Shown: positions 1 to 8,865 of the stretch, in pieces | How positions within the stretch are numbered: position 1 is the stretch's first letter | Layout: every line of letters starts with the position of its first letter | From: Planctomycetales bacterium | GTDB lineage: Bacteria; Planctomycetota; Planctomycetia; Pirellulales; Lacipirellulaceae | Length of the DNA: 64,000 nucleotides | NCBI GenBank assembly: GCA_020427155.1 | Contig: JAGQOW010000004.1 | Span: 18,875-82,874, forward strand | Direction of reading: 5' to 3' | Position numbers and translations under genes: made by a program | Notes under the pieces: generated by a model | The model's database searches: none | Seen by the model: the letters and a program-made list of their open reading frames with translations, nothing else | What the model was told of the DNA's origin: nothing

Positions 1-214
1 CTTCTAACTGGTCGATGCGGCGGGTGCGTTCCCCTTCGTCATGCCGAAACGCCTGGTCCAGCTGAAACCGCAGGTCCGATTCCATCTGGGCAAGCTCGTC
101 TCGGGGGGCGTTGTGCGATTGGTGCGCTGTCACACCGGCTGCTAGAATTGCAATTGCAACCAGAGTGCTGACAACTGCTGTAAGACGCTCGCTGCTTGAA
201 GTTGATTGGCTCAT
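1..214 (-). CDS. N-terminal part of a membrane-anchored protein (truncated by window edge)
   Basis: The frame reads from an ATG at 214 leftwards off the window, leaving 71 codons and no stop. The first 12 residues are polar and Ser/Thr-rich. They are followed by a single hydrophobic segment (about residues 13-28, rich in Val, Ala, Ile, Leu), which looks like a signal anchor. After it comes a charged stretch with many Glu, Arg and Gln (LAQMESDLRFQLDQAF is typical) that could begin a coiled coil. The gene diverges from the VTT-family gene that starts at 344. I do not recognise the family. The remainder, and therefore the function, lies outside this window. Confidence 0.6.
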   Translation of the reverse strand, partial: MSQSTSSSERLTAVVSTLVAIAILAAGVTAHQSHNAPRDELAQMESDLRFQLDQAFRHDEGERTRRIDQLE

Positions 215-343
215 CGGAGCTCCGATTGATGCAGTGCCGTCGAGCGGCTGCGCGATGGGGATTTCACTCTCAACATGACTGTCCAAGTAAGACTAGAACG
301 GCCTCCAGGCAAGTCAAAACCGCCGGAAAGAAGATCGCCCACG

Positions 344-985
344 ATGAACAACCAATTGCTCAAACCGCTACTGCTGGTAGCAGTTGTATTGGTTCTACCC
401 CTGGTAGCGATCGCCGTTTGGGGCGAGAGTTTTCGCTCGGTAGCCGAGCGCTGGCAGGAGTCGCCCCCCGCACGACCGACGATGGCGCTGGCCATTGTGG
501 CCATCTTGGCCTCCGACGTGTTTCTGCCCGTACCCTCAGGGCCCATCAGCACGCTGGCAGGAAGCCAACTGGGCTTTGCCTTGGGTACCGCTGCTTCGAC
601 ACTGGGTATGACACTGGGAGCAGGCCTGGCATTTGGCCTGGCACGGCTCTGGGGGCGGCCCCTGGCCGAACGGTTTTCTTCCACCGAACAACTCGTCGAG
701 CTGGAAGACGCATGCCTGCAACATGGCCCCTGGATGCTCCTCCTCACTCGACCGCTACCGATCCTTGCCGAAGCGTGCGCGTTGCTGGTCGGCGCGCTGC
801 AGATGCCCTGGAAGAGTTTCTTGCCAACGGTGGTTGTCAGCAACTCTCTTATCGCGGCCACGTATTCGGCGCTGGGGCAGCAGGCAGTGCAACGCGGTTG
901 GCTGCCCATGGCCATCTGTGCGTCGGTCGCGGTGCCGGTAGCGCTCTCCTGGTGGTGGCGCAAACGTTTGCAGCAAGCGGGCTGA
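344..985 (+). CDS. VTT/DedA-like (SNARE-associated) small membrane protein
   Basis: A 213-residue polytopic inner-membrane protein of the VTT (SNARE-associated Golgi, DedA-like) superfamily, whose members are linked to lipid flipping and membrane homeostasis. It has an N-terminal hydrophobic helix, then a re-entrant-loop region beginning FLPVPSGP with the glycine-rich GFALGTAASTLGMTLGAGLAFG stretch split over two helices. A second half-motif, TRPLPILAEACALLVGALQM, resembles the conserved Arg/Pro-Gly loop of the family. The protein ends with a Trp-rich helix and a basic tail. I chose ATG 344 over the upstream ATG at 275 because a GGAAAG-type ribosome site precedes it and the protein then begins directly before the first helix. 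It stands alone and diverges from the truncated gene on its left. The substrate is unknown. Confidence 0.75.
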   Translation: MNNQLLKPLLLVAVVLVLPLVAIAVWGESFRSVAERWQESPPARPTMALAIVAILASDVFLPVPSGPISTLAGSQLGFALGTAASTLGMTLGAGLAFGLARLWGRPLAERFSSTEQLVELEDACLQHGPWMLLLTRPLPILAEACALLVGALQMPWKSFLPTVVVSNSLIAATYSALGQQAVQRGWLPMAICASVAVPVALSWWWRKRLQQAG

Positions 986-1353
986 GAAGGCTATGAAAAA
1001 GAGCCTCGTTTTCTAGGCGGGGAGAGGCTAAGAAAGGGGTTGAATAACCGGGGACTCGCACCCTCCCCCAACCCCTCCCCGCCTAGAAAAGAGGCTCTTG
1101 CATTCTAAACGACCGGCTCGGCCAAAGCCAATTTTTTGATGGCGGCTCACTTTCCGGCCACAGCTCTGCAAATCTGCCTGCTTTCGATCAACCAATGCCG
1201 CCACAAGCAGGGCGCGGGTGGTACAAGGTGGCTGATTGACCACAGCCAGCTAGGTATCCCAATCGCAGTATTGCTAATGCTTTCCTGAAGTGGGATTTGC
1301 ACTTACGGCAGGCCAGTCATGGGCAACTGAGACATGCTCTGCTCAACCTATAG
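986..1353. other. Gene-free stretch between convergent genes
   Basis: Between the convergent VTT and PEPCK genes I see only the inverted repeat at 999-1099. The remaining roughly 250 bp have no open frame with a ribosome site, no tRNA-like fold and no clear terminator for the PEPCK gene. Confidence 0.6.
999..1099. repeat. Long imperfect inverted repeat (26/25-nt arms)
   Basis: The left arm 999-1024 and right arm 1075-1099 are reverse complements over 25 positions with one single-base gap; both contain CTAGGCGGGG or its complement. A second short complement (AGGGGTTG at 1035-1042 against CAACCCCT at 1069-1076) lies inside. The element sits 13 bp after the stop of the VTT gene and about 250 bp from the end of the PEPCK gene. 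It could act as a terminator hairpin or be a small dispersed repeat. There is no T-run of terminator type directly after either arm. Confidence 0.75.
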
Positions 1354-3291
1354 CTACGCACAATACTCCGCGACTCGCTTCTTGAAGGCCTTGTGCTCGT
1401 CCCAGATGGCCTGGGGAAGCTTCTTGGGTGCGCCACGGCCTTCGCTGCCCGACTCCAGGCCGTTCTCAAGCTCGTTGAGCCAACCTTCGCGGTTGGCAAC
1501 TTCGCGTAGGAGTGCTTCTTTGTCAGGGACAAGAATCTCGGCGAGCTGCTCGGTAGTTGTCGTGAACTTGAGTCCGCTAATGTCAATGTACTCGGGTTTG
1601 GGAACCAGGCCGATGGGGGTTTCTTTCCACTGGTCAGCGCCGTCCAGCTGGCGGACTGCGGCATCGAGGACGCGGTAGTTGGCGCCGAAGCCGTCCCAGA
1701 TGAATTTGCCGTCGTCATTGCGGCGGAACCAGTTCACCGAGTAAACAGCCGGTGGCTTGGGCGTCTTCTCCGCCATCTCCAGCCACTTCTCAGCGTAGTC
1801 GCTGATGTTGAAGGAGATAAAGGGCCGATTCGCCATGGGATCGTAGCGAGGCTTCTGGCCGACCGCAGCGGCGGTGGGTTCGCTGAACTGACACAGGGCG
1901 TGGTAGACCGCTTCGTTCCAAGTGCGCGCTCGCGAGATAAGCGGGTGCAACTTGCTGGAGCGGCCGCCGATCAGTGCGACATCAAGCGGGACGCCTTCAA
2001 CGTTGTCGTAGTCGGCATCGAGGTTGGGGACCGAGCGGATGGGCATCGTGACCCGGGCATTCTTTTGGTCTTTTTCTTCGGCCGAGGCGTCGATCTCCTC
2101 CCCTAGCCAGTTCCAAGTGGTGATTCCGTCGCCAGCCGGGAAGTCTTCGCCGCTATCGCTCCACCAGACTCGCTTGCTTCCGTTGTCGTCTACGAAAACC
2201 TGGTTGGTGAAGATTGGTCCGCCTTCAAAGTTCTCGACCTCGGGCAGCGGGTTGCGCAGGGCCTCCATGAGCATTTTGTTGGCAAAGTCGCTCATGCCCT
2301 TGGTGACGCCGAACATACCGGCCTCGATGTTATTGACGTAGAGACGTCCGTCGCCCTTCTTAGTGGCGCCGCCAATAATGTCGTCGCCTAGGGCGACCTG
2401 CTTGATACCTGCCTTGGCAATCGGACCTTCGGTAACGCCGGTGGCAATGTTCGTCTTTCCGCACATGCTGGGGAAGGCAGCACCAAAGTTGACTCTGCGA
2501 CCGCCGGGGTATTCCAGGGCGAACAGCGCCATGTGCTCGACCACTTCGATGCCGACGTCCTCATCGGGCGTAGATTTTCGCTTGGCATTTTCGAGTGCCT
2601 GGATGCCAACCAGCCGCAGGCCGAAAATCTTCTTGGGCCCCAGCGCGTTGCCACCGTAATCGCTGTTGATAGTGCGTGAGTAGAGTTCCGCCGGGAAGTG
2701 GGTGATCCAACGGTCTTCCTTGCTGAGGGTTCCGTAACTGTGGCAAATGCGGGGGAAGCGGGTCTGCTTCTCGAGGATGCGCCAGCCGTCCTTGATGTTG
2801 CTCATCCGAAACAGGTTGCAGACCACATTCGCGCTGTCGGTAAGTTGAACGCCCGCTGTGGCAAACTGGCTGTCGGCAGGGTTGGTGACAAAGGGCATCA
2901 CATACATGGTGCGCCCCTTCATGACGCCGTCGTAAAGCTTATCGAGTTTGGCATGCATCTCCTCGGGTTTCACCCAGAAGTTCAGCGGGCCCGCGTCGAC
3001 GGGGTCTTCAGTGCAGATGACGGTGCGCTCTTCCACCCGGGCGACGTCATTCTTGTCGCTACGGGCATAAAACGTACGCTTGCCGTAGACATTCTCATCC
3101 AGACGGGTGTAGTCGCCTGATGCTTCTAGCTCGTTCTCAAGCCTGATGATTTGGTCCGCTTTCCCGGTGATGACCTCAACGTTGTCGGGTTTGCACAGGG
3201 CTACTTCCTTTCGAACCCAGTCCTGCATGTGGGCAGGGAGTTTTGCGATCGTTGATTCAATGGCGTCCGTAAGTGTTGCTTGTGCAGTCAT
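1354..3291 (-). CDS. pckG: Phosphoenolpyruvate carboxykinase (GTP-type), divergent subgroup
   Basis: A cytosolic enzyme expected to interconvert oxaloacetate and phosphoenolpyruvate with GTP/GDP at the entry to gluconeogenesis. With the ATG at 3291 it has 645 residues, slightly longer than the usual 600-620. Recognisable GTP-PEPCK signatures are YGGN at 212-215 followed by KK at 220-221 (metal site), EHM with His253 (metal ligand), the kinase-1a P-loop FPSMCGKTN at 273-281 with the reactive Cys277, GDD at 302-304 (metal site), and NARVTMP near 445. Several motifs differ from textbook GTP-PEPCKs: FPSMCGKTN in place of FPSACGKTN, no typical GDDIAWM segment, and a GGR-SSK loop in place of GGRRPAGVPLV. 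The upstream ATG at 3402 would add 37 residues with no domain. ATG 3291 is preceded by GGAAAG, although the spacing is short. The gene stands alone. Confidence 0.9.
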   Translation of the reverse strand: MTAQATLTDAIESTIAKLPAHMQDWVRKEVALCKPDNVEVITGKADQIIRLENELEASGDYTRLDENVYGKRTFYARSDKNDVARVEERTVICTEDPVDAGPLNFWVKPEEMHAKLDKLYDGVMKGRTMYVMPFVTNPADSQFATAGVQLTDSANVVCNLFRMSNIKDGWRILEKQTRFPRICHSYGTLSKEDRWITHFPAELYSRTINSDYGGNALGPKKIFGLRLVGIQALENAKRKSTPDEDVGIEVVEHMALFALEYPGGRRVNFGAAFPSMCGKTNIATGVTEGPIAKAGIKQVALGDDIIGGATKKGDGRLYVNNIEAGMFGVTKGMSDFANKMLMEALRNPLPEVENFEGGPIFTNQVFVDDNGSKRVWWSDSGEDFPAGDGITTWNWLGEEIDASAEEKDQKNARVTMPIRSVPNLDADYDNVEGVPLDVALIGGRSSKLHPLISRARTWNEAVYHALCQFSEPTAAAVGQKPRYDPMANRPFISFNISDYAEKWLEMAEKTPKPPAVYSVNWFRRNDDGKFIWDGFGANYRVLDAAVRQLDGADQWKETPIGLVPKPEYIDISGLKFTTTTEQLAEILVPDKEALLREVANREGWLNELENGLESGSEGRGAPKKLPQAIWDEHKAFKKRVAEYCA

Positions 3292-3454
3292 TTTCTTTCC
3301 GTCGTGTTTGGGACTGAATTCACCGGCAAAGTGCAAATTCGACAGTCTGTAGGATCTTTGGCCGACATTCTGGGGACGAATAGAGTAAGAGCCGCCTGGC
3401 ACTTCACAGCGGCTCGGACAGAAACCACGATGATACTGGTTTTCCAGAGTTTTT

Positions 3455-4819
3455 CTAGGGCTGCTGCGGATGCCTGGATGTGCGAAACCGCACAGTAATC
3501 GAAGAAAGCAACACTAAGAGACAGGTGGTCACTGATGAGGAGGGTTCGGGTACCGCAAGATCTACGCCGCCGACAGCGATAGCGAGCGAAGATTCCCAAT
3601 ATGCTAAATCGTCCTGGTCGATGTCGCCGTCTCGATCAGCATCCCCCGAGGAGAAAGCAGCCTCGATAGAGATTCCAAAACCCCGCTGCCAGGCCAGGAA
3701 ATCGACTGCATCGATGTCATTGTCCCCGTCGAAATCGGCCGACGGATTGGCGGAAAGCTCGAAGGAAACGATCGTGTTCGAACTGAGTGTATCGCCATCG
3801 TCGACGACTCCCAGCAGAGTCCAATTTCCGTTAGGCAACCGCGGCCCCAGCGTGAGGCCTTCGAGGTTTTGCCCGTTACTCCCGTCGGCCGCGCCTGCCC
3901 ACAGCAACTCTTTGCCTACCGACACGTAGGCTGGTTGATCTATCAAGCCCGACGAGTACCAAGCGACGCTAACATCAGTGGCCAGATCGAAGGAGACCTC
4001 AAAGATGCGGTTCAAGTACAGTGGGGAAGTGACGGCCACTGAACGCTCTAATGCCAGGAGAGTTCCATCAGGCAACGCGACAAGATCTGTCAGGCCGCTC
4101 TGGGGAGATCCAAAAGTGAGGCTGCCGTGAATTTTCTCGACCTGGTAGACGTACTGCCGACCAGCACTCACGGTGTTGCCGGCGACAGCCAGTTCGAGCA
4201 GCCGAACCGGACTACCTGCGGAACTCGTAGCAAGCGGCCCATCCACGGCGAGCGCTTCTTCGTTGGCAGTCCACATGACCGTTCCCGCTGGATTGCGAGC
4301 CAACGACTCGAAGCCTCGATTGCCTGCGATGTTTGTAAAAACGGCGGGAATGGCAATGTTCTGCAAAAGACTGCCGGTCGCGAGATCGTATTCCTGCACT
4401 CCAGGGTTGTTCTCTTCGCTGAGAAACACGCTATTTCGCATCGGGTTTGTGTAAGCGGCGCCTTCGAAATCCAGGCTGGCTGCAAGCGTGGTCGCGCTGA
4501 CCGTTGCTGCCGAAGTCAGTGCACCGGCGGCAGAAAACTCGACGTCGAACGAGATCAGTTGCCCGCCTGAATCTTGAACCGCAGCGAAACGGTGTTTGCC
4601 GGAAACGGGCGAGGGGCCCAGATATGTCACGCCACTCAATTCGGTCGCAGCGACTACGGAAGTGTCGAGAGCCAGGCTACTGATTCGGCTCACCGACCAG
4701 TTGCCTGCGCTGGCAGAACGCAGCGAACAGGAAAGCACTGATGCGACGAGGGCGAATCGCCGCAGAATAGCAACCGAAGAAGAGATAACTGCACCCTTTC
4801 CCGCTAATTGCTTGGCCAA
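3455..4819 (-). CDS. PEP-CTERM protein with esterase-like/phytase domain and dockerin repeats
   Basis: A 454-residue exported protein. An N-terminal signal peptide (about residues 18-38, ending SASA) precedes a beta-propeller-like domain that fits the esterase-like activity of phytase family (PF13449). Features of that family seen here are ELSGV near 62, FEGAAY, NRGFESLARNPAGTVMWTANEEAL and a late LPDGTLLALERS. Two dockerin-like calcium loops follow: DFDGDNDIDAVDF and DADRDGDIDQDDL. The C-terminus carries VPEPSS, a hydrophobic stretch and an Arg/His tail, the signal for exosortase sorting. The start is a TTG, and no better in-frame start lies between it and the upstream stop. It lies 22 bp after the DUF1569 gene on the same strand, so the two are probably co-transcribed. 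Its substrate is not known. Confidence 0.8.
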   Translation of the reverse strand: MAKQLAGKGAVISSSVAILRRFALVASVLSCSLRSASAGNWSVSRISSLALDTSVVAATELSGVTYLGPSPVSGKHRFAAVQDSGGQLISFDVEFSAAGALTSAATVSATTLAASLDFEGAAYTNPMRNSVFLSEENNPGVQEYDLATGSLLQNIAIPAVFTNIAGNRGFESLARNPAGTVMWTANEEALAVDGPLATSSAGSPVRLLELAVAGNTVSAGRQYVYQVEKIHGSLTFGSPQSGLTDLVALPDGTLLALERSVAVTSPLYLNRIFEVSFDLATDVSVAWYSSGLIDQPAYVSVGKELLWAGAADGSNGQNLEGLTLGPRLPNGNWTLLGVVDDGDTLSSNTIVSFELSANPSADFDGDNDIDAVDFLAWQRGFGISIEAAFSSGDADRDGDIDQDDLAYWESSLAIAVGGVDLAVPEPSSSVTTCLLVLLSSITVRFRTSRHPQQP

Positions 4820-4841
4820 ATATAATGCTCGCTAACTTCTT

Positions 4842-5324
4842 CTACTTCGGTTCAAGATATCCCAAATGGTGAGCAGCGTGAAGCAAACTCACCTTTTCGA
4901 GCGATTCGCGATCGGTCGCTCCGAAAAGTGGCGATGGGAAGAACGGCCCTTCGTGCGCCTTGACCCGATCTATCGTCTGTTGCAGCAATTCGGCGGCTTC
5001 GCTATCCGTCATTGCGTCAGGTTTGGGAACGGTATCCGGAGCCGTTGGCATGCCTCCGCGAAAGCCTTCGGCCAGTATCTTTCGTCTCATCCCTGGCCCG
5101 ACGGTATGTTTCATCACCCAGAAAATCATTCGCATCAGCAGCGGCGGATTCGGAAATCCATCGATCGGGAAGCGCATCCAGTCGGCGATATGGCCACAAG
5201 CTTGCGAAAGCGTCCAGTTGCCGTTGCAGATGTAACCGCTAGCAATCAATGCGTGTACTTCCACCATCATCTCTTCGTAGTTCTTAAATGCAAGTTGACG
5301 CTTCTTCGGTTCGTTCGTGGCCAT
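4842..5324 (-). CDS. DUF1569 domain protein (DinB-like fold)
   Basis: A 160-residue soluble protein matching the DUF1569 family, which has a DinB-like four-helix bundle. Typical features are the central SQACGHIADWMRFPIDG (His in the first metal-like position), the hydrophobic LLMRMIFWVMK stretch, and the C-terminal LLHAAHHLGYL, where paired His residues complete a putative metal site. No signal peptide is present. The function of the family is not established; thiol-dependent or metal-dependent chemistry is assumed only by analogy with DinB proteins. It is placed between the CHAT gene upstream (44 bp gap) and the PEP-CTERM esterase-like gene downstream (22 bp), all on the minus strand. Confidence 0.85.
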   Translation of the reverse strand: MATNEPKKRQLAFKNYEEMMVEVHALIASGYICNGNWTLSQACGHIADWMRFPIDGFPNPPLLMRMIFWVMKHTVGPGMRRKILAEGFRGGMPTAPDTVPKPDAMTDSEAAELLQQTIDRVKAHEGPFFPSPLFGATDRESLEKVSLLHAAHHLGYLEPK

Positions 5325-5368
5325 GATGCTGTCTTTCTGGCATTCAGTTTCTTGAGAACAAGGTTCTC

Positions 5369-8300
5369 TTACGGACCCTCTGCTTCTGGCTCTGCACCCG
5401 CTTCTGCCCTCTCTTCCTCTGTCGTTTCCGCTGCCTCCTCCCCGGCTGCCACCGCCGCCTCCTTTGTCTCGGCAACTTCGGCAGGTGAGTCCTGCGGTTC
5501 AGCCTCGTCGGTTTCGGCAGGTGCTCCAGCATCGATCAGCAGATACCCTCCCCAGAAAAAGGGATGGGCGGCAGTAATCGGCGGGGCTTCCAGGTCGGCC
5601 TTCACTCGAGTCTCGGCATCGGGATGAATCGACATCTCCATGGCGACCTGGACGCTCCGCTGCCACGCGTCGGCGGCAGTCGTGTGAGGCAATTCCTGAA
5701 TAAACTCGCGAACTAGGTCGAGCGTCGACTGCCCTCCAACGCTCCATCGGCTCAGCAAAACCGTTTGAGCGCCGGTCGACATCAAGCCGCAGCTGGCCAA
5801 GAAGAGTTCATGCCCAGGCGCTGCTGCCGAGGCTTTGCGTTTCGAAGTTCGGCCGCCTCGCTCGGCTATCGTGTGCACCGCCGGCAACAGAATGTTTTGG
5901 GGCCCGAATTGCGGCAAGCTCAGCCAATGGCTGAGTGTATCTTCCTGAGCAGCACGCCCTCCTGGCACGGGCGACCAATCCAGGGGGCGTAGCGGATCGA
6001 TCTCAATCTCGTCGAGCACAATCAACGTTTCTAGCAGCGAAGCAAGCTGCGCCGTTGGAATTGGCGAAGGTGTGGGCAAAGCGATCGGGTTGAGCACCGC
6101 TTCGCGCAGGTCAGTCAACGACTCGTCCTGCAACTCTTCGGTATCTCCGGGGACGATGCCTCTGCCTACAATACCCGACCTTTGAACTCGCCGTCTGACT
6201 ACGGCATTGCCCATCGCCAGGCCCATTGTCGGGACAACTCGCAATTTGCTGAGAGAAATCATCGCCGCAGTGCGATCTTCAAGCTCAGCCGGCAGGGCTG
6301 CCAGGGGGACGTACCAGACCAGGTTGTCGGGCACAACTATCAATTCGTCGGTCGATTCCAGGTCGATCGAAGAACCATCAAAGAGAGCGCGATAGAGCTT
6401 TTTTCCCGTCGCCTGCCAATCGTCTGAGGCCAGATCCTTGGTGGTCATGTCGTGGCTGGCGTCGTAATTGCCGAGTGAACGCAAAAAGTCGTTGAGGGGT
6501 TTGTTAAGCCGACCAACAGGGCCACAGTTCCAGTGGGTCGAACCCTTGGCAGTTATTAAAAAGCCCAAAAGCCCGTTGGAAGTATCGTGGAAGACGACCA
6601 CGGCCTGGCCGGGCTGAAGCTTTGCCTGGAGTTCCGCGGCTGTGCTCAGCGGCGGAAAAACCGGATCGACGGCAACCCGCTCCAAGCCTATCATGTTTAG
6701 CATTGCCTCGCGCCGCTGGAGGCTGGTCGACCAGGCTCTCCAATCTTTGTTGAGGTCGCTTTGGGACTGCTCGTCCAGGGCCGGCAACCATCTTGATTTG
6801 AGCGACGCCCACAATTGCTGGCCGGCTTTCTGTTCTTCGCCGTACCTAGGGTACTTCAGTAACAAGTCCTGACGACGGACTTGGATTTGTGGGGTGAGGG
6901 TGTGAGCAGGCAATTCGAGCGTATCGCGTAACGATGCGAGACGCCCTCCCCACGCTAGCGAACCGAGAAATCGGCGGCGCTTCGCCAAATCGGTCACTTC
7001 CAACGCAGTACCCAGGTCGTTGCGAGACAACAGCGCATTCAACCACCGGTCGAAGGCAGCTTCATGAGGAGTCTGCAATACCGATAACGTTTCCAACGGA
7101 CGAAAGACCCAGTCGGCAGGCGTCGGATCGGCCAACAACGACTGATAGATATCGGCGGCCGATCGATCTCGAAGCAGTTGTTGATCGTAGCGGCCATTTG
7201 CCAGACCGATTTGGAAGTTCCTGGGCGTCATGACCAATTGTTGGTCGATGGCGGCGGCGAGCGCTGCCGGGGCAGTATCTCGACCTTGCTGAGCGGCAAT
7301 CCGAGCCGCCAGGAACTGCGACCAGCTTCCCAACAAGCCGCTGCGCGCGTCGCGGAGGCGAGTCTGTCCAACTTCGATTGTGGCAGCCGCAGCGTCCCAA
7401 TTTCCAAGCGTCATTTGTTCTTCGGACAGTGCAAAACTGACACGGGCGAAGATATGGTCAAATCGCTCACGCCGCGCCCAGGCAGCGACGGAATCGAGGG
7501 CAGCACTCACGCTCTCGATACCACCAGCCAGCCGATTGGCCGCCCCCAGCTTGAAGGCCTCGTCGACGATGCCCGGATTGTCGTAGTAAAAGGCCGAGTA
7601 ACTTGCTTCGGCAAAGTACTTGGCGGCAACACTGGTATTGCCTTGCTCCATATGGATTCGACCCTGCTCCAGCAAAGCGACGCATGTCAGCGGGTGATCG
7701 AACCTTCCCTGAATAAGTTCCGCTCTAGCCAACTGTTTCAGCGCCAGGTCGCTCTTTCCTTCTCCCGCGCTGACGAGTCCCTGCTGCAGGTCGATCCAAG
7801 CACCGGACCAATGATTGGGAGGTGCTCCTCCGCTGTTGAGCCTGGTAGCCATCTCGCGCGAGATCCGATCCTGCGCGGCCAAGGGCCCCAAGAGTTCACT
7901 TCGCCTTCGAATTGCGAGTGCGGTACAACGAATCACCTCGATAACGTCGATTCTCCACAGCTGTGCTGACTGGACAACGCCTCCCTGCTGAGCCGCCCGA
8001 TTGCCGCTCAGCAAGTCCCCTTGGCTAATAAGCATCTGCGAGGAGAACAGCCCAAGGGTAAACTGCCTTTCGCTTGTGCCCCAAGGCAACTGCTGGCGCC
8101 GCAGCCGACTAACGTCTTCGCGAGGAGGCTGTTCGAACCGTACCCTCAGCAGCCACTGGGGATACTGCAAAAACATGGTACAAGCCTGGTCGAACTGTTC
8201 TAGTGCCGGGCCAAAACGGCCCTGATGGTAGAGTACCTCGCCCCACATTGCGTGATAGCAGATCGAATCGACCCAACGCCCCGTGACGCCAATCTTGATA

Positions 8301-8506
8301 GCGCCGCGCGTTTCGCTACGAAAAATCCGTTCGGCATCCCGGTACTCTCCTCGGTAGAGTTCTTCGATGCCGCGGTAATACGCTTGAGAAGGAGTTGAAT
8401 TGATGAGTCCTTGCGCAGAAGCCATGCTAGCTGGCCATATACGGGCAGACACCAGCAGAGCACATAGCAAGATCCACCGCAGCAATCGACATCTTGGTGC
8501 TAGCAC
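5369..8506 (-). CDS. Exported TPR-CHAT domain protein with acidic tail
   Basis: A 1045-residue protein. The GTG at 8506 is preferred over the TTG at 8557 because GAGG stands nine bases upstream and the protein then begins directly with a signal peptide (LLRWILLCALLVSARIWP, cleavage after ASA). The N-terminal two thirds is helical and TPR-like (YRGIEELYRGEYRDAERIFRS, then several A/L-rich 34-residue-type repeats). The last third is a CHAT (caspase-like) domain containing VWYVPLAALP, a His at about 878 in AVHTIAER and a Cys at about 906 in LFLASCGL, and ending HPFFWGGYLLI. The His-Cys spacing of 28 residues is much shorter than in caspases. A low-complexity Glu/Ala tail of about 55 residues follows. 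Family knowledge suggests a protease or a degenerate protein-binding domain; export makes a cytosolic defence role unlikely. Confidence 0.8.
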   Translation of the reverse strand: MLAPRCRLLRWILLCALLVSARIWPASMASAQGLINSTPSQAYYRGIEELYRGEYRDAERIFRSETRGAIKIGVTGRWVDSICYHAMWGEVLYHQGRFGPALEQFDQACTMFLQYPQWLLRVRFEQPPREDVSRLRRQQLPWGTSERQFTLGLFSSQMLISQGDLLSGNRAAQQGGVVQSAQLWRIDVIEVIRCTALAIRRRSELLGPLAAQDRISREMATRLNSGGAPPNHWSGAWIDLQQGLVSAGEGKSDLALKQLARAELIQGRFDHPLTCVALLEQGRIHMEQGNTSVAAKYFAEASYSAFYYDNPGIVDEAFKLGAANRLAGGIESVSAALDSVAAWARRERFDHIFARVSFALSEEQMTLGNWDAAAATIEVGQTRLRDARSGLLGSWSQFLAARIAAQQGRDTAPAALAAAIDQQLVMTPRNFQIGLANGRYDQQLLRDRSAADIYQSLLADPTPADWVFRPLETLSVLQTPHEAAFDRWLNALLSRNDLGTALEVTDLAKRRRFLGSLAWGGRLASLRDTLELPAHTLTPQIQVRRQDLLLKYPRYGEEQKAGQQLWASLKSRWLPALDEQSQSDLNKDWRAWSTSLQRREAMLNMIGLERVAVDPVFPPLSTAAELQAKLQPGQAVVVFHDTSNGLLGFLITAKGSTHWNCGPVGRLNKPLNDFLRSLGNYDASHDMTTKDLASDDWQATGKKLYRALFDGSSIDLESTDELIVVPDNLVWYVPLAALPAELEDRTAAMISLSKLRVVPTMGLAMGNAVVRRRVQRSGIVGRGIVPGDTEELQDESLTDLREAVLNPIALPTPSPIPTAQLASLLETLIVLDEIEIDPLRPLDWSPVPGGRAAQEDTLSHWLSLPQFGPQNILLPAVHTIAERGGRTSKRKASAAAPGHELFLASCGLMSTGAQTVLLSRWSVGGQSTLDLVREFIQELPHTTAADAWQRSVQVAMEMSIHPDAETRVKADLEAPPITAAHPFFWGGYLLIDAGAPAETDEAEPQDSPAEVAETKEAAVAAGEEAAETTEEERAEAGAEPEAEGP

Positions 8507-8865
8507 GATTCTGTTCCTCAGGCGCTGGCGCGAAAGTTCAATTAACCATTCTACCAATTGCGCTCAAAAATACGATTTCTGCCGCAATTGCCGCAGATTA
8601 GCCCTCTTGGTCCAAGCTATGGCATGCTTTTCCTGCCGCCTGCTTTGCTATCAGAGAAAACAAAGGGCATTTTGTCAGCTTGTGTGAAAGTTTAACGATC
8701 AGGACGACGATAACGATTATGCTCACCGGCGGCAGAGTCGGTGACGGCCAATGCGTGTCGCACATTTGTGGTTCGCCAGCCGTAGAGGAGCTTGAGATTC
8801 GGGCAACCTCTCGGCAGCGCGCCTATGTGCTACTTGCTAAAAATCCTCGGTCAGGAGCATCGATT
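8507..8865. other. Divergent intergenic region
   Basis: This is the shared upstream region of the CHAT gene (minus) and the small lipoprotein (plus). Except for a six-base-pair hairpin (TCACCG at 8723-8728 with CGGTGA at 8739-8744), I see no supported element. The long open frame that begins at 8680 is not used, because a better start lies at 8866. Confidence 0.4.

Noticed and set aside
196..996. Open frame of 266 codons overlapping the VTT-family gene in another frame
   Set aside because: The composition is Arg/Ala/Thr-rich as in shadow frames of GC-rich genes, has no ribosome site and no domain; the VTT gene explains this DNA.
8680..8865. Upstream extension of the small lipoprotein gene
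   Set aside because: The extra 62 residues would bury the signal peptide, while GTG 8866 has an ideal AGGAG site.
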